In this document: positions 48,401 to 60,856 of the stretch, piece by piece
Position numbering within the stretch: the stretch's first letter is position 1
How the letters are laid out: each line of letters opens with the position of its first letter
NCBI RefSeq assembly: GCF_024713945.1
Contig: NC_134677.1
Span: forward strand, 1,491,001 to 1,555,000
Length of the DNA stretch: 64,000 bases
Direction of reading: 5' to 3'
Source of the DNA: Dermatophagoides farinae
Taxonomy: Eukaryota > Arthropoda > Arachnida > Sarcoptiformes > Pyroglyphidae
Program-made: the position numbers and the translations under genes
Notes under the pieces: generated by a model
Seen by the model: the letters and a program-made list of their open reading frames with translations, nothing else
What the model was told of the DNA's origin: nothing
Databases searched by the model: none

Positions 48401-51400
48401 CTATTAGCATGGCTATTGATGAAAATTTCGTATATTTTCTTAGTCCAGATTCGAAAACATTAGAATTTGTGAACAAAAGTCATGAAGAATATTTTCAACA
48501 AAATATATGGCTAAAAGATGATCTATTCTCGGCTGCAAATCATTTATCAATCTACGATGTTAGCATTCATAAAGGCTGGAATATGTGTTCCGATAAGAAT
48601 AATAAATGTGAACATTTATGTTTTATTAAAACAAAAACCACGCAAAAACATCGACATCAAGATCCTTATTGTAGCTGTGCATCACATTATACGCTGGATA
48701 CACATGATTTTAAACGATGTTTACGTATGTATTTTATCCGAATGTTTTATTGATTGATCATTTTTTTTCTTTGATTCCATTTATAGCTCCAGAAAAATTT
48801 CTTCTATTCAGCCAGAAAAATTTAATCATGAGATTCTTGTTTGATCCAAAGACAACAACATCCGGAGATTTTCAAGACATCATATTGCCTATACACAATC
48901 TTAAAAATGTTCGAACATTAGCATTTGATCAATTTGATCATTTTGTTTATTGGATTGATGGTAAATCAATTAAACGTACTAATGCTAGTGGTCTATATCC
49001 GATCGAAACATTACTATATCCACATCAATCCGTGCAACCAATAGATTTGGTTATAGATCCATATGCAAGAATCCTATTCTGGACATGTAATATTACTAAT
49101 TCTATCAATGCAACACGTATTATTGGAAAACCAATTATGGTCGGTACAGTTCATCATAATCCAGCCACACAGGACCGACCACGTTTATTGGCCTATCATC
49201 AGAGAACAAAGTATGTGAAGAAAAAAAATCTTAATTCATTGTAAAAACATTATTTTTTTCTCTCATAAACAGCATTCTATTTTGGACCAATAATATTGCA
49301 TATCCACAAATCCGTCGAATATCATTTATACCGTCAATGAAAAAAACTACTGTAATTAAAGATCTTCGATTTGAAGTGACAGCCATAGCAGTTGATCAAG
49401 AATTGGATATACTAATTTGGTTTGTTTCGTTGATGAATCAAATCGAATGCAGTAATCTGGAAGGTTATTCACGTCAAGTGTTGTATAGTGAAGATAATCT
49501 TTATCCAATCGCTATGGCCGCTTATGATCGATATTTATTCTGGATTGAAAGAGATAAGAAATCTGTAATGAAATTACCATTAGATCTGAATGAAGGAAAA
49601 AATAAACAAACCATATTCATCAAAGATCATACGTTGACTGATATAATAGCCGTACCACAAATGTCAAAATATTCATCGGATTTATTTTGTAGCGTAAGTT
49701 TTTTTTTGTAATCTAATTAACAAAACATTCGGAAGCAACATTCATAAGAGCCTTGTTTGAACATTTTTCTCTCTTCTCACTCGGAAAGGAGAATTTCTTT
49801 TTCTCAATCATAAAGCCTATGTTCTTCCAAAAGAAATTGCGAAAAAATCGGTTTCTGAAGTTTTGTCTTTAAAGTCAAATGTTTGCCTAACTTTCGTTCC
49901 CCGATTAACATTTTTTTGTTTTTGTTTTTTGATTACAGAGAGAAAATGGTGGATGTTCACATTTTTGTTTCGTATCGAATTATTCCAGTTCATTTAATTG
50001 TACCTGTCCACAAGGTCTAATGTTATCGGATGGTGAGACCGCCCGAGATTGTATTGATGTTATTGAATGTAAAACTGGTGAATATCAATGTCATACGGGA
50101 AAATGTATTCCAGGATCGTTACGTTGTAATGGAATCTCAGAATGTCCCGACACATCGGACGAAATGGATTGTCCGATTTGTGCTACAAATCAAACAATTT
50201 GCTACAATCATGATAATTTGTTTTGTCTGGAAAAACGCCAACTATGTGATGGAATTAATGATTGTGCCGGTGGTTTCGATGAAATCTGCTGTAATCATGA
50301 ATATGAATTCCGTTGCAATAGTAATAATTGTATCACTAAACAACAGCTATGTGATGGAAAACAAGATTGTTTAGATGGTGAAGATGAACATTCGGATCGT
50401 TGCCATGATCTTGCCAATAACATGAACAATATTGGCAACAAAATATCCACATCTAATCCTATTCCAAATCTGCGTTTTATTTTTTTGATCGTGATTTTCG
50501 CCATCATCGTTTTCATCTATTCATATTATCAATGTCGCCGCTACAATAATTCTAACCATAATGATGATAAAGATGTTGGAAATGGTGTGAACGATATGTT
50601 AATGACTGAACGTTATTCATTGCCTGGATCAACAACCACTACTGATCGTGGAAATATTATCATCAACAATAATAATCGTAATCCACATAAAAAACATCAA
50701 TTGAATGGATTCATTAATACCACAAATAATAATCTAAATGGCACCGTTGGTAAACTTGATTGTAATACAATGACAACGACTACGACAACAATATCGAATG
50801 GTATGGATACACTACCAACCGAACATTTGAACAATATACTTGGTGGTGTTGGCTCATCAAACATGAACAACAATATGACATCAATGAATCCATCATCATC
50901 GATTATATTGACACAAACTGAATCATTGATTGAACGCAATGTTACCGGTGCATCAAGTACAAGTTCATCGGCAAATATTGCAGCATATGCACAGCAAGCA
51001 ATCAATCCACCGCCTAGTCCGGCAACACAACGTTCACAATGTTCAACATTATCATCCTCATTATTCGTTGCTCGACCACGACAAGGTCGTAATATTAAAA
51101 ACAACATGTTCGCTAATAGTAGTGGTAGTAAAAATCGTAAAAAAACCAATAAAAACAAGAACAAATGGAATAATAAATTATCGAATCGTGGTCCACCACC
51201 AACACCATGTAGTACAGATGTTTATGAAGATATTGAACCATCCACAATCAAATATGTATATTATGATAATAATCAAACAGAAATGGATGATGAATATGAC
51301 TATAAACCACCACCACCAACACCGCGTTATTTTTCCGATCCAAGTTGTCCACCATCACCGGTTACTGAACGTAGCTATTGTAATCCATATCCACCACCAC

Positions 51401-51426
51401 CATCACCAGTTCAAGATTATGAATGA
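45482..51426 (+). CDS. LRP6: LDL receptor-related protein 5/6 (arrow), Wnt co-receptor
   Basis: Frizzled co-receptor for Wnt. Six exons (45482-45713, 45783-46245, 46302-48724, 48787-49210, 49273-49693, 49939-51426) give 1816 residues in frame; human LRP5/6 have about 1615. Four YWTD beta-propellers each end in an EGF-like module (CSHLC, CSHFC, CEHLC, CSHFC). Three LDLa repeats follow (for example CDGINDCAGGFDE), then one transmembrane helix (about 50466-50525). The cytoplasmic tail has all five PPPSP-type motifs (NPPPSP, GPPPTP, PPPPTP, CPPSP, PPPPSP), which GSK3 and CK1 phosphorylate and Axin binds. A Thr/Asn-rich insert lengthens the tail. The N-terminus is uncertain: the hydrophobic signal (CFILFIAILWL) comes about 60 residues in, so a later ATG (45524) or a spliced upstream start is possible. 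Confidence 0.94.
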
Positions 51427-51637
51427 ATGGTAAAAAAAAAATCAAATTTCATCATGTAAATAATCATCATCATTTTTTTTATTATTTGTATGTAAATATT
51501 CTGTTGAACATTTTTTAATTTATTTTCGAAATAAAAAAAAAAATTTTTTTTTTGTCTAAATGAATGAAGAAAAAGGATGATAATTTTTTATAATAATAAT
51601 AGAATAATAATCTTAAAATAAATGAATGAATGAATTT

Positions 51638-53618
51638 TTACGGTGATTGTTTATATGAATCTGAATATTTATCCGTGCTACCATTATTTGTTGATAATAA
51701 CTCATTATTATAACGGTTACGTTTACGGCTATCAGGTGATCGACTACTGCCATGACGATCACGTTTACGATCTCTATCGCGTTCACGATCACGATGATGG
51801 CTTTTACTATTATGATCTCGATGATGGTTACGTCCACCACTATTGCGGTCACGTTCACGATCACGACTTCGTTCACGACGATCAGATCGATCACGACGAT
51901 TACGATCACGTTCACGACTTCTACTTCGTCTCATTGGTCGATCTCTATCTCGTTCATTGCGACGATCGCGTAAAGAATTTCTAACGTGGACAAAAACAGA
52001 ATAAATTAATTGTATAAAAATTTCCATAAAAAATACATACTTTTCATCTCGATCATCACCACCGCTACGGTAATCATTTGAAGATTTCATTGAACTACGA
52101 CTATCGCCCAAACCGCCACCTAATCGTCGTGGTAACCATCCTTTAACCGTACGGCCACGTTCAACATCAACTAATACACGACGTCCTTCGATTTTTTTAC
52201 CATCCGCATGTTTATAAGCAGCTATATTTTTTGCAAAATTGGCAGGATAGACACAAAATCATAAACACTTACCCCCAATAAAAAAACAAACACAAACAAA
52301 AAAACATAAGAAATCAAATTGGAGATCGATTGCGATTCTCCATATATGAAGCAATACCTGACCACCTAACATCTGATATTTTTTTTTATATCTCACCGTT
52401 TCATTTTCTATCCATCAAACGAATGTAAAAGAAACCTGACCATTGTGGCAAAATTCATTTTTTTTCATAAATTATTTTTTTTCACATTTACCTCACAACT
52501 TACGGTAATATCCAAATCACATGAATGATTTCGAAAAATAAGGATCTATATGTAATAATAATAATATATAATAACCGGATCGAAACATGCAAACGGTTTT
52601 GAGTTTTTTTTGCGGTTTAAACGGAAACGATCTTACCCCATCTTACCACAATCAAGTATAAGATGGTAGGAGATGGAATCAAGTCCGAAGTCAAATCGAC
52701 CGATTCTGGAACAAGTAAATGTACTTACAAAAGTTGTATGTTCGGTCGTTTCGGAAATTGTTTTTGCTTTTTCGATAAAATGCGAACAATGCTTACCTAC
52801 TAAATCATTCATTTTAGCTTACTGTTTTTTTTGTTACCTTTCTTACATCTGTATTCAATTTCAATTTGCTTTGATTCTTTGATTTATGCAACTCAATTCA
52901 TTGTATGAAAGATGATTGATTGTTTGATAGAATAGCTCGAACATCAAATTACGTCAAATACTTACAATGCATATCCCTTTCATTTTCAAACTCAATAAAA
53001 GCATAGCCTCTAGGTTTTCCTGATATTTTGTCATGTATTAACATTACCTGCATTAAAAGAAAAATAAAATGTATTAATCACATGAAAGTAAAAAATGAAA
53101 TTGAACAAACTTTTTTTATTGGACCATATACTTCGAATTCTTTTCGAAGACGTGATTCCGATGTATCGGAATTGATACGGGCCACAAACAGCGTTTTATA
53201 TGGATCATTCGTAGCATATTGATTATTACTTGGATCCCCTGTTTAATAATCAATTAGAAAAAAAATAGTTGAATAAATAATGAATTTCGATAATTTTACA
53301 TACATAAAGCTATTCCCTGTTCACGAATATAAGCAGCTCTTTCCAGTTTTTCACGTTGTTTACGTTCCAATCGTTCTTCTCTTGTTTCAATTTTTACAGC
53401 GGGTGGTGTATCTTTTGGATCCTATTTTATTTTAAATTATAAATCATTATTAATCAAAAAAATCACATATATACCTCAAAAAGATGAAGATATTGTCCGA
53501 CACCAAAATAGCCATGTGTTTTCTTTTCATGATTTAATTTGGTTACCGGCGGTATATATGGAATTGGATCTCTTGGCGCAAATAATGCCAAAAGATTTGG
53601 TGGTAAAAATGCTGTCAT
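51638..53618 (-). CDS. SNRNP70: U1 snRNP 70 kDa protein (U1-70K)
   Basis: Core U1 snRNP protein that binds U1 stem-loop I and helps select 5' splice sites. Six exons (53618-53475, 53421-53304, 53238-53111, 53047-52966, 52221-52041, 51980-51638) give 331 residues. The N-terminus [21 protein letters not shown] is the U1-70K signature. The RRM has RNP2 TLFVARI and RNP1 RGYAFIEF, then the [25 protein letters not shown] segment, GGGLG, and an Arg/Asp/Glu/Ser tail. Intron 4 (52965-52222, 744 bp) is ten times longer than the others and is described separately. Intron 3 has an unusual GTTTGT donor. The LRP5/6 gene converges, 211 bp away; RPB10 diverges, 298 bp away. Confidence 0.95.
52222..52965 (-). 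promoter_or_regulatory. Long SNRNP70 intron with many 5' splice-site-like motifs
   Basis: On the minus strand, the pentamer GTAAG starts at 52846, 52822, 52796, 52728, 52646, 52636, 52503 and 52272, in addition to the real donor at 52965. My rough expectation for this length and composition is about one. The flanking introns are 50-66 bp. U1-70K genes in vertebrates and plants are known to be controlled by regulated splicing to non-coding isoforms. Confidence 0.6.
52647..52705 (-). other. Candidate poison cassette exon in SNRNP70 intron 4
   Basis: The acceptor ...CTTGTTCCAG ends at 52706 and the donor GTG|GTAAGA follows 52647. The 59-nt exon is not a multiple of three. Joined to exon 4, which ends with a single T, its first two bases (AA) create an immediate TAA stop. 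Eight-base arms 52638-52645 and 52659-52666 can pair and place the donor at a hairpin boundary. No transcript evidence is available. Confidence 0.4.
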
Positions 53619-54192
<574 letters not shown>

Positions 54193-54278
54193 TTTTAATT
54201 TAATTTTATCAAATAAAAATACACATTTTTTTAAATAAAAAAAACTTTTTTATTCATTTTTTTAAAATTTTAAATTTT

Positions 54279-55080
<802 letters not shown>

Positions 55081-55380
55081 TTTTTTTTACAAGTCACACA
55101 CACAATGTTAAGCGGAAAAAGGAACACTCAATTGCCACACACGAAAAACAGCACAGCAAAGCACAGCATTGAACTGTAAAGTGTGAGTGTGTGTGAGAGA
55201 GAGAGAAGGCACATGTCAAGTTTTCATGTGCCATTCATATACACTATAATACGAACATGCGCATTGCTACAACTTGAAGCTCAAAATTTTCATTTGTTTC
55301 ATTTCAGGTATTTTGAATGAAAAATTCTTTTAACAAAAAATTTATATCGTTGTATTTGCATAATCAATCAGTGATTAAAA
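55081..55380. promoter_or_regulatory. Divergent promoter region of RPL27A and NUP58
   Basis: Three hundred bases between start codons. It contains a (TG)n/(AG)n tract at 55182-55205 and, at the end, a splice-like GTATTTT following TTTCAG just before the NUP58 start. No TATA-like motif was convincing. Confidence 0.4.
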
Positions 55381-56655
55381 ATGTTTTCCTCACAAACGAC
55401 TGGAACAAACACTGGCTTTGGCATCGCACCGACATTCGGTGCAACAAGCACTGGATTTGGAACAATCCAACAGCCACAACAACAACCAACAGCTGCTGCT
55501 GTTACAGGTTTTGGAATGTTTAATTCGGCCAATTCTTTTACGAATAATAATAATAAACGAACATTCGGTGGTCCAATACAGCCACAACAGCCAACATTGA
55601 CATTAACATTGAATACTCCGGCATCGACATCCACAACTGTAGCAACAACATCGACAACAACTTCGATTGGATTGGGTGGTGCACCACTTCCATCAAGTAA
55701 TGGAAAATACGTTGGTGATAATGTGGCCAAGAATAAATCATATCGTGACCAATTGGTTCCACCAGAAATCATCCCACTTGTTGAGAATATGAAAAAATTT
55801 CTAGAGAAACAGAAACAAATCCACGATGAAAATGCACATGGACATTTCTATAAAGATTCAATACTCGAGATCGGTACGACCATTGAAGATGAACTTAAAG
55901 TTAAAATGAACAAAATCGATATCCAATTACAAAAGAATGCTAAAGCAATCGAATTTCTTAAAAAAGATACGAATAATCTATTATCTAATGGTGAATTGGT
56001 ATATCGTATTTCAAGACTTGATTTACCATTATCTAATTCGGCCGAAGTTATTGCACAAAATAATTTCATCAACGCCAAGACACATCAATATTTTATGGAA
56101 GTTTTGGATAATTGTAAGAAACAAATGGCCGAATATTCTGAACAAATTCAAACATTAAAATCTCATTGTGCATTGACAAATGATCGACAACAATATACGG
56201 CCGATGAAATCAATCAAATTATTCGAAAACAACATGAAAATTTTGTTGCATTAGCATCGAAAGTTTATTTAATACATGAATATGCCAATAAATTACGTGT
56301 AAAAGCAGCGAATGATTCAAGCAATGATATTGCATTGATTAATCGTAATAATATAGAAATGTCAAATCGTAATCAACAACAACAACAACAACGTCTAACA
56401 TCAAGCGATCCATATGGACCGACACCATTTTTGGCCAAATCAAATAATATTTTAATCAATATGGCAGGTGTTCATCAAACACCCGTTTCGTCAGCAATGC
56501 CAACCATTACCAATTTCAGCCAACAACCACAACCAACAACATCGTTTACTAGTTCAATGTTCAATTTTGGTGGCAACAGCAGCAACAACAACAACAATCT
56601 AATGACATCAAATGCCAATACTTCATTTTCATTTGGTAAAAACAAAAAACTTTGA
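55381..56655 (+). CDS. NUP58: Nucleoporin NUP58 (p58/p45)
   Basis: FG nucleoporin of the central NUP62-NUP58-NUP54 channel complex. The single exon encodes 424 residues, shorter than the human protein (about 600). The N-terminus has FG repeats (TGFGI, STGFGT, VTGFGMF) rich in Thr, Gln and Asn. A coiled-coil region follows (about 120-325), with LVPPEIIPLVENMKKFLEKQKQIHDE and YSEQIQTLKSH. The tail has PYGPTPF and a final SFSFGK. The order (FG, helical core, short FG tail) and the helical motifs point to NUP58, not NUP54 or NUP62. An intron in the coding part is not evident. It converges on LENG1, 72 bp from its stop. Confidence 0.87.
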   Translation: MFSSQTTGTNTGFGIAPTFGATSTGFGTIQQPQQQPTAAAVTGFGMFNSANSFTNNNNKRTFGGPIQPQQPTLTLTLNTPASTSTTVATTSTTTSIGLGGAPLPSSNGKYVGDNVAKNKSYRDQLVPPEIIPLVENMKKFLEKQKQIHDENAHGHFYKDSILEIGTTIEDELKVKMNKIDIQLQKNAKAIEFLKKDTNNLLSNGELVYRISRLDLPLSNSAEVIAQNNFINAKTHQYFMEVLDNCKKQMAEYSEQIQTLKSHCALTNDRQQYTADEINQIIRKQHENFVALASKVYLIHEYANKLRVKAANDSSNDIALINRNNIEMSNRNQQQQQQRLTSSDPYGPTPFLAKSNNILINMAGVHQTPVSSAMPTITNFSQQPQPTTSFTSSMFNFGGNSSNNNNNLMTSNANTSFSFGKNKKL

Positions 56656-56727
56656 TCCATTTTTGGTGTTCCATTTTGAATTGTTTCAACTTTCTTATTA
56701 AATTATTAATATTGGATGATAATTTCT

Positions 56728-57594
56728 TCAAGTAAAATTTTGCTTCGCTAAATGAGGATTGAATTGTGAATTATATTTCTGCTTTAAATCACTGTTCGCT
56801 ATGGAACGTGATGAAGACGACGACGGTCCTTGAATCAATTGTATTGCACGATCACGTTCTCTTCGTTCACGATCCAAACGTTCAGCTCGAAGTTTTTGTA
56901 ATAAAATTTTTTTACATTGATTATCTGAATCCGAATCAGATGATGATGATGATGATGAATGGCGATGTTTACGCTTTTTACGTTTTTTATTCTTTCTTTT
57001 ATGATTTGAGCTCACTAGATCTATGTCCTCGTCTTTAATGATTTTTGGTGGATGGGTAACTTCATTCATGTTGAATGTTTCATTCTTTTTCATCACTGAC
57101 AAATAGCTTTTCATATTTTCCAATGGATCATTCATTCGTTTATTACGTTCATCTTTGGCATTTTTAATCGTATCATCATTTTTGGCATTGATATTCATAC
57201 GTTCTTCATGTGATTTTAGATACCATTCATCGTTGGCATTTTTTTCATGTTTATATCGGCCATCCAGATAGCTAAATATTCCGGTTCGAACTTCCCATTT
57301 TTCTTGTTCAGCTTTTTTCTCTTCTTTTTTTCCTGAATCTTCAGAAATTTTATCTTTGAAATCTTTGAATAGATCAAACTTTTCTGATGTATTTGTATCA
57401 TTTTTTCGTTTATTATCATTAGTTTCAATACCATGTTTATGTTTTAGATGATCAATTCGAGCTTCATGTTCAGCCAAACTAATTCGTCGTTGAAGTTCTT
57501 CTTCTTCAAGTCGTGCTTTTTCCTCATCACGACGAACACGGGCAATATTTTTCTTGGTACGAACATGCCAGGATTTATGTGGCAAGATATTCAT
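56728..57594 (-). CDS. LENG1: LENG1 homologue (spliceosome-associated, function unclear)
   Basis: Member of the leukocyte receptor cluster 1 family, conserved nuclear proteins found with spliceosomes. The single exon encodes 288 residues. The N-terminus MNILPHKSWHVRTKKNIARVRRDEEKAR and the C-terminus YNSQFNPHLAK match LENG1 closely, and LRAERLDRERRERDRA sits between them. A run of KRKKRKH and serine makes a basic, nuclear-localisation-like middle. The start is placed at 57594, the first ATG, since upstream sequence lacks one in frame. The central region is highly charged, low complexity and mostly helix-forming. Confidence 0.88.
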   Translation of the reverse strand: MNILPHKSWHVRTKKNIARVRRDEEKARLEEEELQRRISLAEHEARIDHLKHKHGIETNDNKRKNDTNTSEKFDLFKDFKDKISEDSGKKEEKKAEQEKWEVRTGIFSYLDGRYKHEKNANDEWYLKSHEERMNINAKNDDTIKNAKDERNKRMNDPLENMKSYLSVMKKNETFNMNEVTHPPKIIKDEDIDLVSSNHKRKNKKRKKRKHRHSSSSSSSDSDSDNQCKKILLQKLRAERLDRERRERDRAIQLIQGPSSSSSRSIANSDLKQKYNSQFNPHLAKQNFT

Positions 57595-58019
57595 TTTCAA
57601 AACAATAATATATCATCATCTGAGAAAATTAAAATAACACAACACACACATTTCATCATTATAAAACGATGACCTATTTCAAAGTATCGATTGTTCCATA
57701 TCGATACCTGTAATGTTTGTGGAAGAATAAAATTTACAATCCATATTGAGCCAGGTTTTTTTTACTTTGAATCTTTTGAGCCAAATTGATTTTTAATAAT
57801 TATTCTATATTTCTTATCCGATGAAAATATTTTGTTTTTGTTTTCATTTCATACCAAAAATTTCAATAATCAATCATTTATGTGCCAAAAAAATGATGAT
57901 AATGATGACTAGATGATCTCCATTTGTATTTAATTTAATTTAATTATTTATTATTTTAAAACCTTTCATCAATCATGTATTAATCCATAAGTAAATACTA
58001 CCTAACCAAAAAAAAAACA
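57595..58019. promoter_or_regulatory. Divergent region between LENG1 and the CCDC102-like gene, with TATCGATA
   Basis: Contains TATCGATA at 57699-57706, identical to the DRE core used by insect promoter factors, and a related TATCGATT at 57685-57692. Its use in mites is not established. The rest is AT-rich. Confidence 0.4.
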
Positions 58020-59627
58020 ATGATAAGCAACAAAGAAAAACGTTTATCACATGCAGCACCAACATTATCTAACAATGATGGTTTTAATTTTGCATCGGAT
58101 GCAATCATAGTGAATCATATAAAACCGCCAAATTATGGCCTAAACAACAACAACACTAATCATCATAGCAATGTGCCAATAAATCATATGAATGTACCAA
58201 TGAAAGATCCACATCTGAAAAAACTTGTACAAGAACAACGAAACAGTCATAGTTTAAATCATGATTTTTCACAGCTGTATATATCGAATCTAAAGAATCA
58301 GATTGAAAGTCATACAACATCATCTGGTGTGAAACATCGAGCCATAGATCCTAATCGTGGTTTTGAAGAGATGAATTCCTACAAAAAAGAAGCGTTGGAA
58401 TCGAAAAAACAAATGTTTCAAATGGAAAAGGTTTTCTTTTTATTTTTGATGATTTATTGTTTATTAATTTGAAATTTTGATATTTCTCTCTAACAGTCAA
58501 TAAGTTTTTGGAGTGATTGTACCGAGTATTGGCGAAATAAATGGCGGATAACAAGAGATGAAAAAAATAAATTAAGAGATGAAGTGAAACAACTTCGTTC
58601 TCGAATGAATAAACTTGAACATCAGCTAAAAACATCCGAAGAGAAACGAATACGTTTGGGTAATGAAGTGAATTTTTTGAATGAAGAATTATCGCGTTAT
58701 ATGTATCGATATGAAGATGATACAGCAGTTAATAATCGGAAAAAACCGACAACACATAATCCTATTCAATATAATTCAGATCGTCGTGTTGATTATCGGA
58801 AAAAACATCGACGAAAAATCCATAATTTGATTGCTAAATCATCTACAAATCAAACGACAATTCCATCAAATATTGAATCTTCCAGTAGTGATTCCGAGAA
58901 TCAACATCATCATAATGCTCAATCACATCATTCATACACAATGGTGCAACCACAACAACAACATCAGCAGAAAAAACATTATGATATCGATCAAATTCAT
59001 AGCCTAGGAAAATTTTCATCAAATTCAAAAATCGTATTCCGTCATCATGAGAGACTATTTGACAAAAGAATTATGAACAAAAAACGTTTCTCACAAGTAG
59101 TCATGTTAGATGAGGATGAAATTTTCCAAATGAACAAAGATTTTCCATTGGCATCGTCATTATCGAAAACCAATGCAACGACAAACGATGATTGCGATAC
59201 ATTGAAAATTAGCCATAGTAGTAGTATAATGCAACAATCTGAACTCAATGATACATTGAATACTTTTACAAATAGCCATAAACATCGTTATATGGATTAT
59301 CTACCCGAAGATGTGGAAGAAGAAGATTCATTTGATGATCGTATAAAACCTGGACAATTTTTTAGCGATGATTTAGATTTTGAATCAACTGGACTTGGTT
59401 CGTCCACTACAAACATTGTTGCATCAACAAATAATATAGCTACAAATAATAATAATACCTCAGAAAGTATTGCAAAAGTTCACGATGATTCAATTAGTCA
59501 AGATGAAGGGAATGGTGAAGAAAAAACGGACAATAACAATAACAATGATGATGATGATGATGAAAAAAAATCGAATGAAACATTCGAAAATGGTAATAAT
59601 GATGATGACGATGATGATGAAGTTTAG
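58020..59627 (+). CDS. CCDC102A: CCDC102-like coiled-coil protein
   Basis: Exons 58020-58430 and 58497-59627 give 513 residues. The diagnostic segment FWSDCTEYWRNKWRITRDEKNKLRDE (about residues 140-165) matches the WSDCT-WR-KW motif of CCDC102A/B. A coiled coil follows (about 165-200). Unlike the vertebrate proteins, the C-terminal half has few heptads and is rich in Ser, Asn, Asp and Glu. Vertebrate CCDC102B is centrosomal; the role here is not known. The donor GTTTTC is weak, but the frame and acceptor (CTAACAG) agree with one intron. The start ATG at 58020 is the first in frame. Confidence 0.78.
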
Positions 59628-60013
59628 TGTTTGTTAGCCATATTTTTAGCTTTAATTACTTATATTATATCGACCGTAAATCATCATCATCATCATTGAA
59701 TAATCCAACAAATATCTGTGATTGTATAATTTAGATTTGAACTCGATGTTTTTTTTTTTTTTTGCTGCTGCCAAATAGATTACATTTTTCATTTCTTTGT
59801 TTTTTATTTCAATTTTTTTTCGAATTTAAAATGTGGTTGATTGATAATAATAATAATAAAATCATTTAATTAATAAAAAATATATTTGTGAATTAGATAT
59901 AAGTAAAAATAATATAGTATAGATTTGAATTTTAAATTTCAATTTTTTTTTAGAAATACAAAAAAAAAAATCACTCAAAATATAATCGATATAATCGTTC
60001 AGCCCTTTTTTCT
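59628..60013. other. Convergent 3' region between CCDC102-like and SZRD1
   Basis: AT-rich sequence with a CAT tract at 59680-59694, poly-T at 59750-59763, (ATA)n-like sequence at 59847-59860, and AATAAA-type signals near 59860. No gene was recognised. Confidence 0.5.
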
Positions 60014-60856
60014 CTATTGTTTTTCATGATGATGATGATGATGAAAACCTCGAGTACCATCTGGTCCTAATGGTTGTCGAATAATTCGTTCATTATCATT
60101 GTCATTATTTGTACGAATCAAATTCAATAATGGCTGTTTATTATTATTGTTATTATTGCTGAAAACGTCCGACATCATTGTTGGCTGTGTTGTTTGTTGA
60201 TTTTGTTCGCTGCTATTGTTCAGATTTATCGCTGCAGTCATGTTGAACACTAAATCTTCATCGGGCATTACTTCGCCCAGAATCCGCAGCCTTGCTTTAG
60301 CATATTCTGCTTGTTTTTCTTTGAAACTTTTCTTTAATTTTTCATGTATATTTTCTGCTTCATTTGATTTGGTCTCATTTTTTCCAGAATCAGAATTCTT
60401 ATTTGGCCTATTCAATATACGTAAACCTTTAACAAATTTTGTACGAGTATTATCATCTTCAAGGATAATTTTCGGTTGATTTGTGAATGGAGAATCTGTA
60501 TCATTATCATCGATATTGTTGGACACACGTTGTATGATTCGAAATGAAGAAGATGATGATGATTCGCCATTTAAGTTTTGATTATTGACGCTCAAAGGCG
60601 ATTCAAAATTATCAGCAAAAGTAACATTGCCAGTAGCAACCGTGGCAGAAGTACCAACACCTGAATCGATTTCATTTTTAGTATTTGCTGCCAATATACT
60701 CGAATAGGTTGGCTTTTTATTGGGTTTGATCACAATTTTCTACGAATATAATAAATCAATAAAAAAATGAAAAATTTTACAGGTTTTAATTGAGCAACAA
60801 AAAAAACTTACATCGACATCGACATCTTCCCATGATTCACAAACATCGTCGGTCAT
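60014..60856 (-). CDS. SZRD1: SUZ RNA-binding domain-containing protein 1
   Basis: Exons 60856-60812 and 60739-60014 give 256 residues; human SZRD1 is about 150. The N-terminus MTDDVCESWEDVDVD matches the acidic ESWEE start of the family. The SUZ domain is at about residues 105-165 (RILNRP, KQAEYAKARLRILG). The C-terminal SUZ-C motif reads IRQPLGPDGTRGF, followed by a His run from a CAT tract. The extra length is Asn/Ser/Gln-rich spacer. SUZ domains bind RNA; a cellular role is not settled even in mammals. Confidence 0.9.

Noticed and set aside
50697-51433. Long open frames on both strands in the LRP5/6 tail region
   Set aside because: They are frame shadows of the Asn/Thr/Pro-rich cytoplasmic tail, which carries the PPPSP motifs in its own frame.
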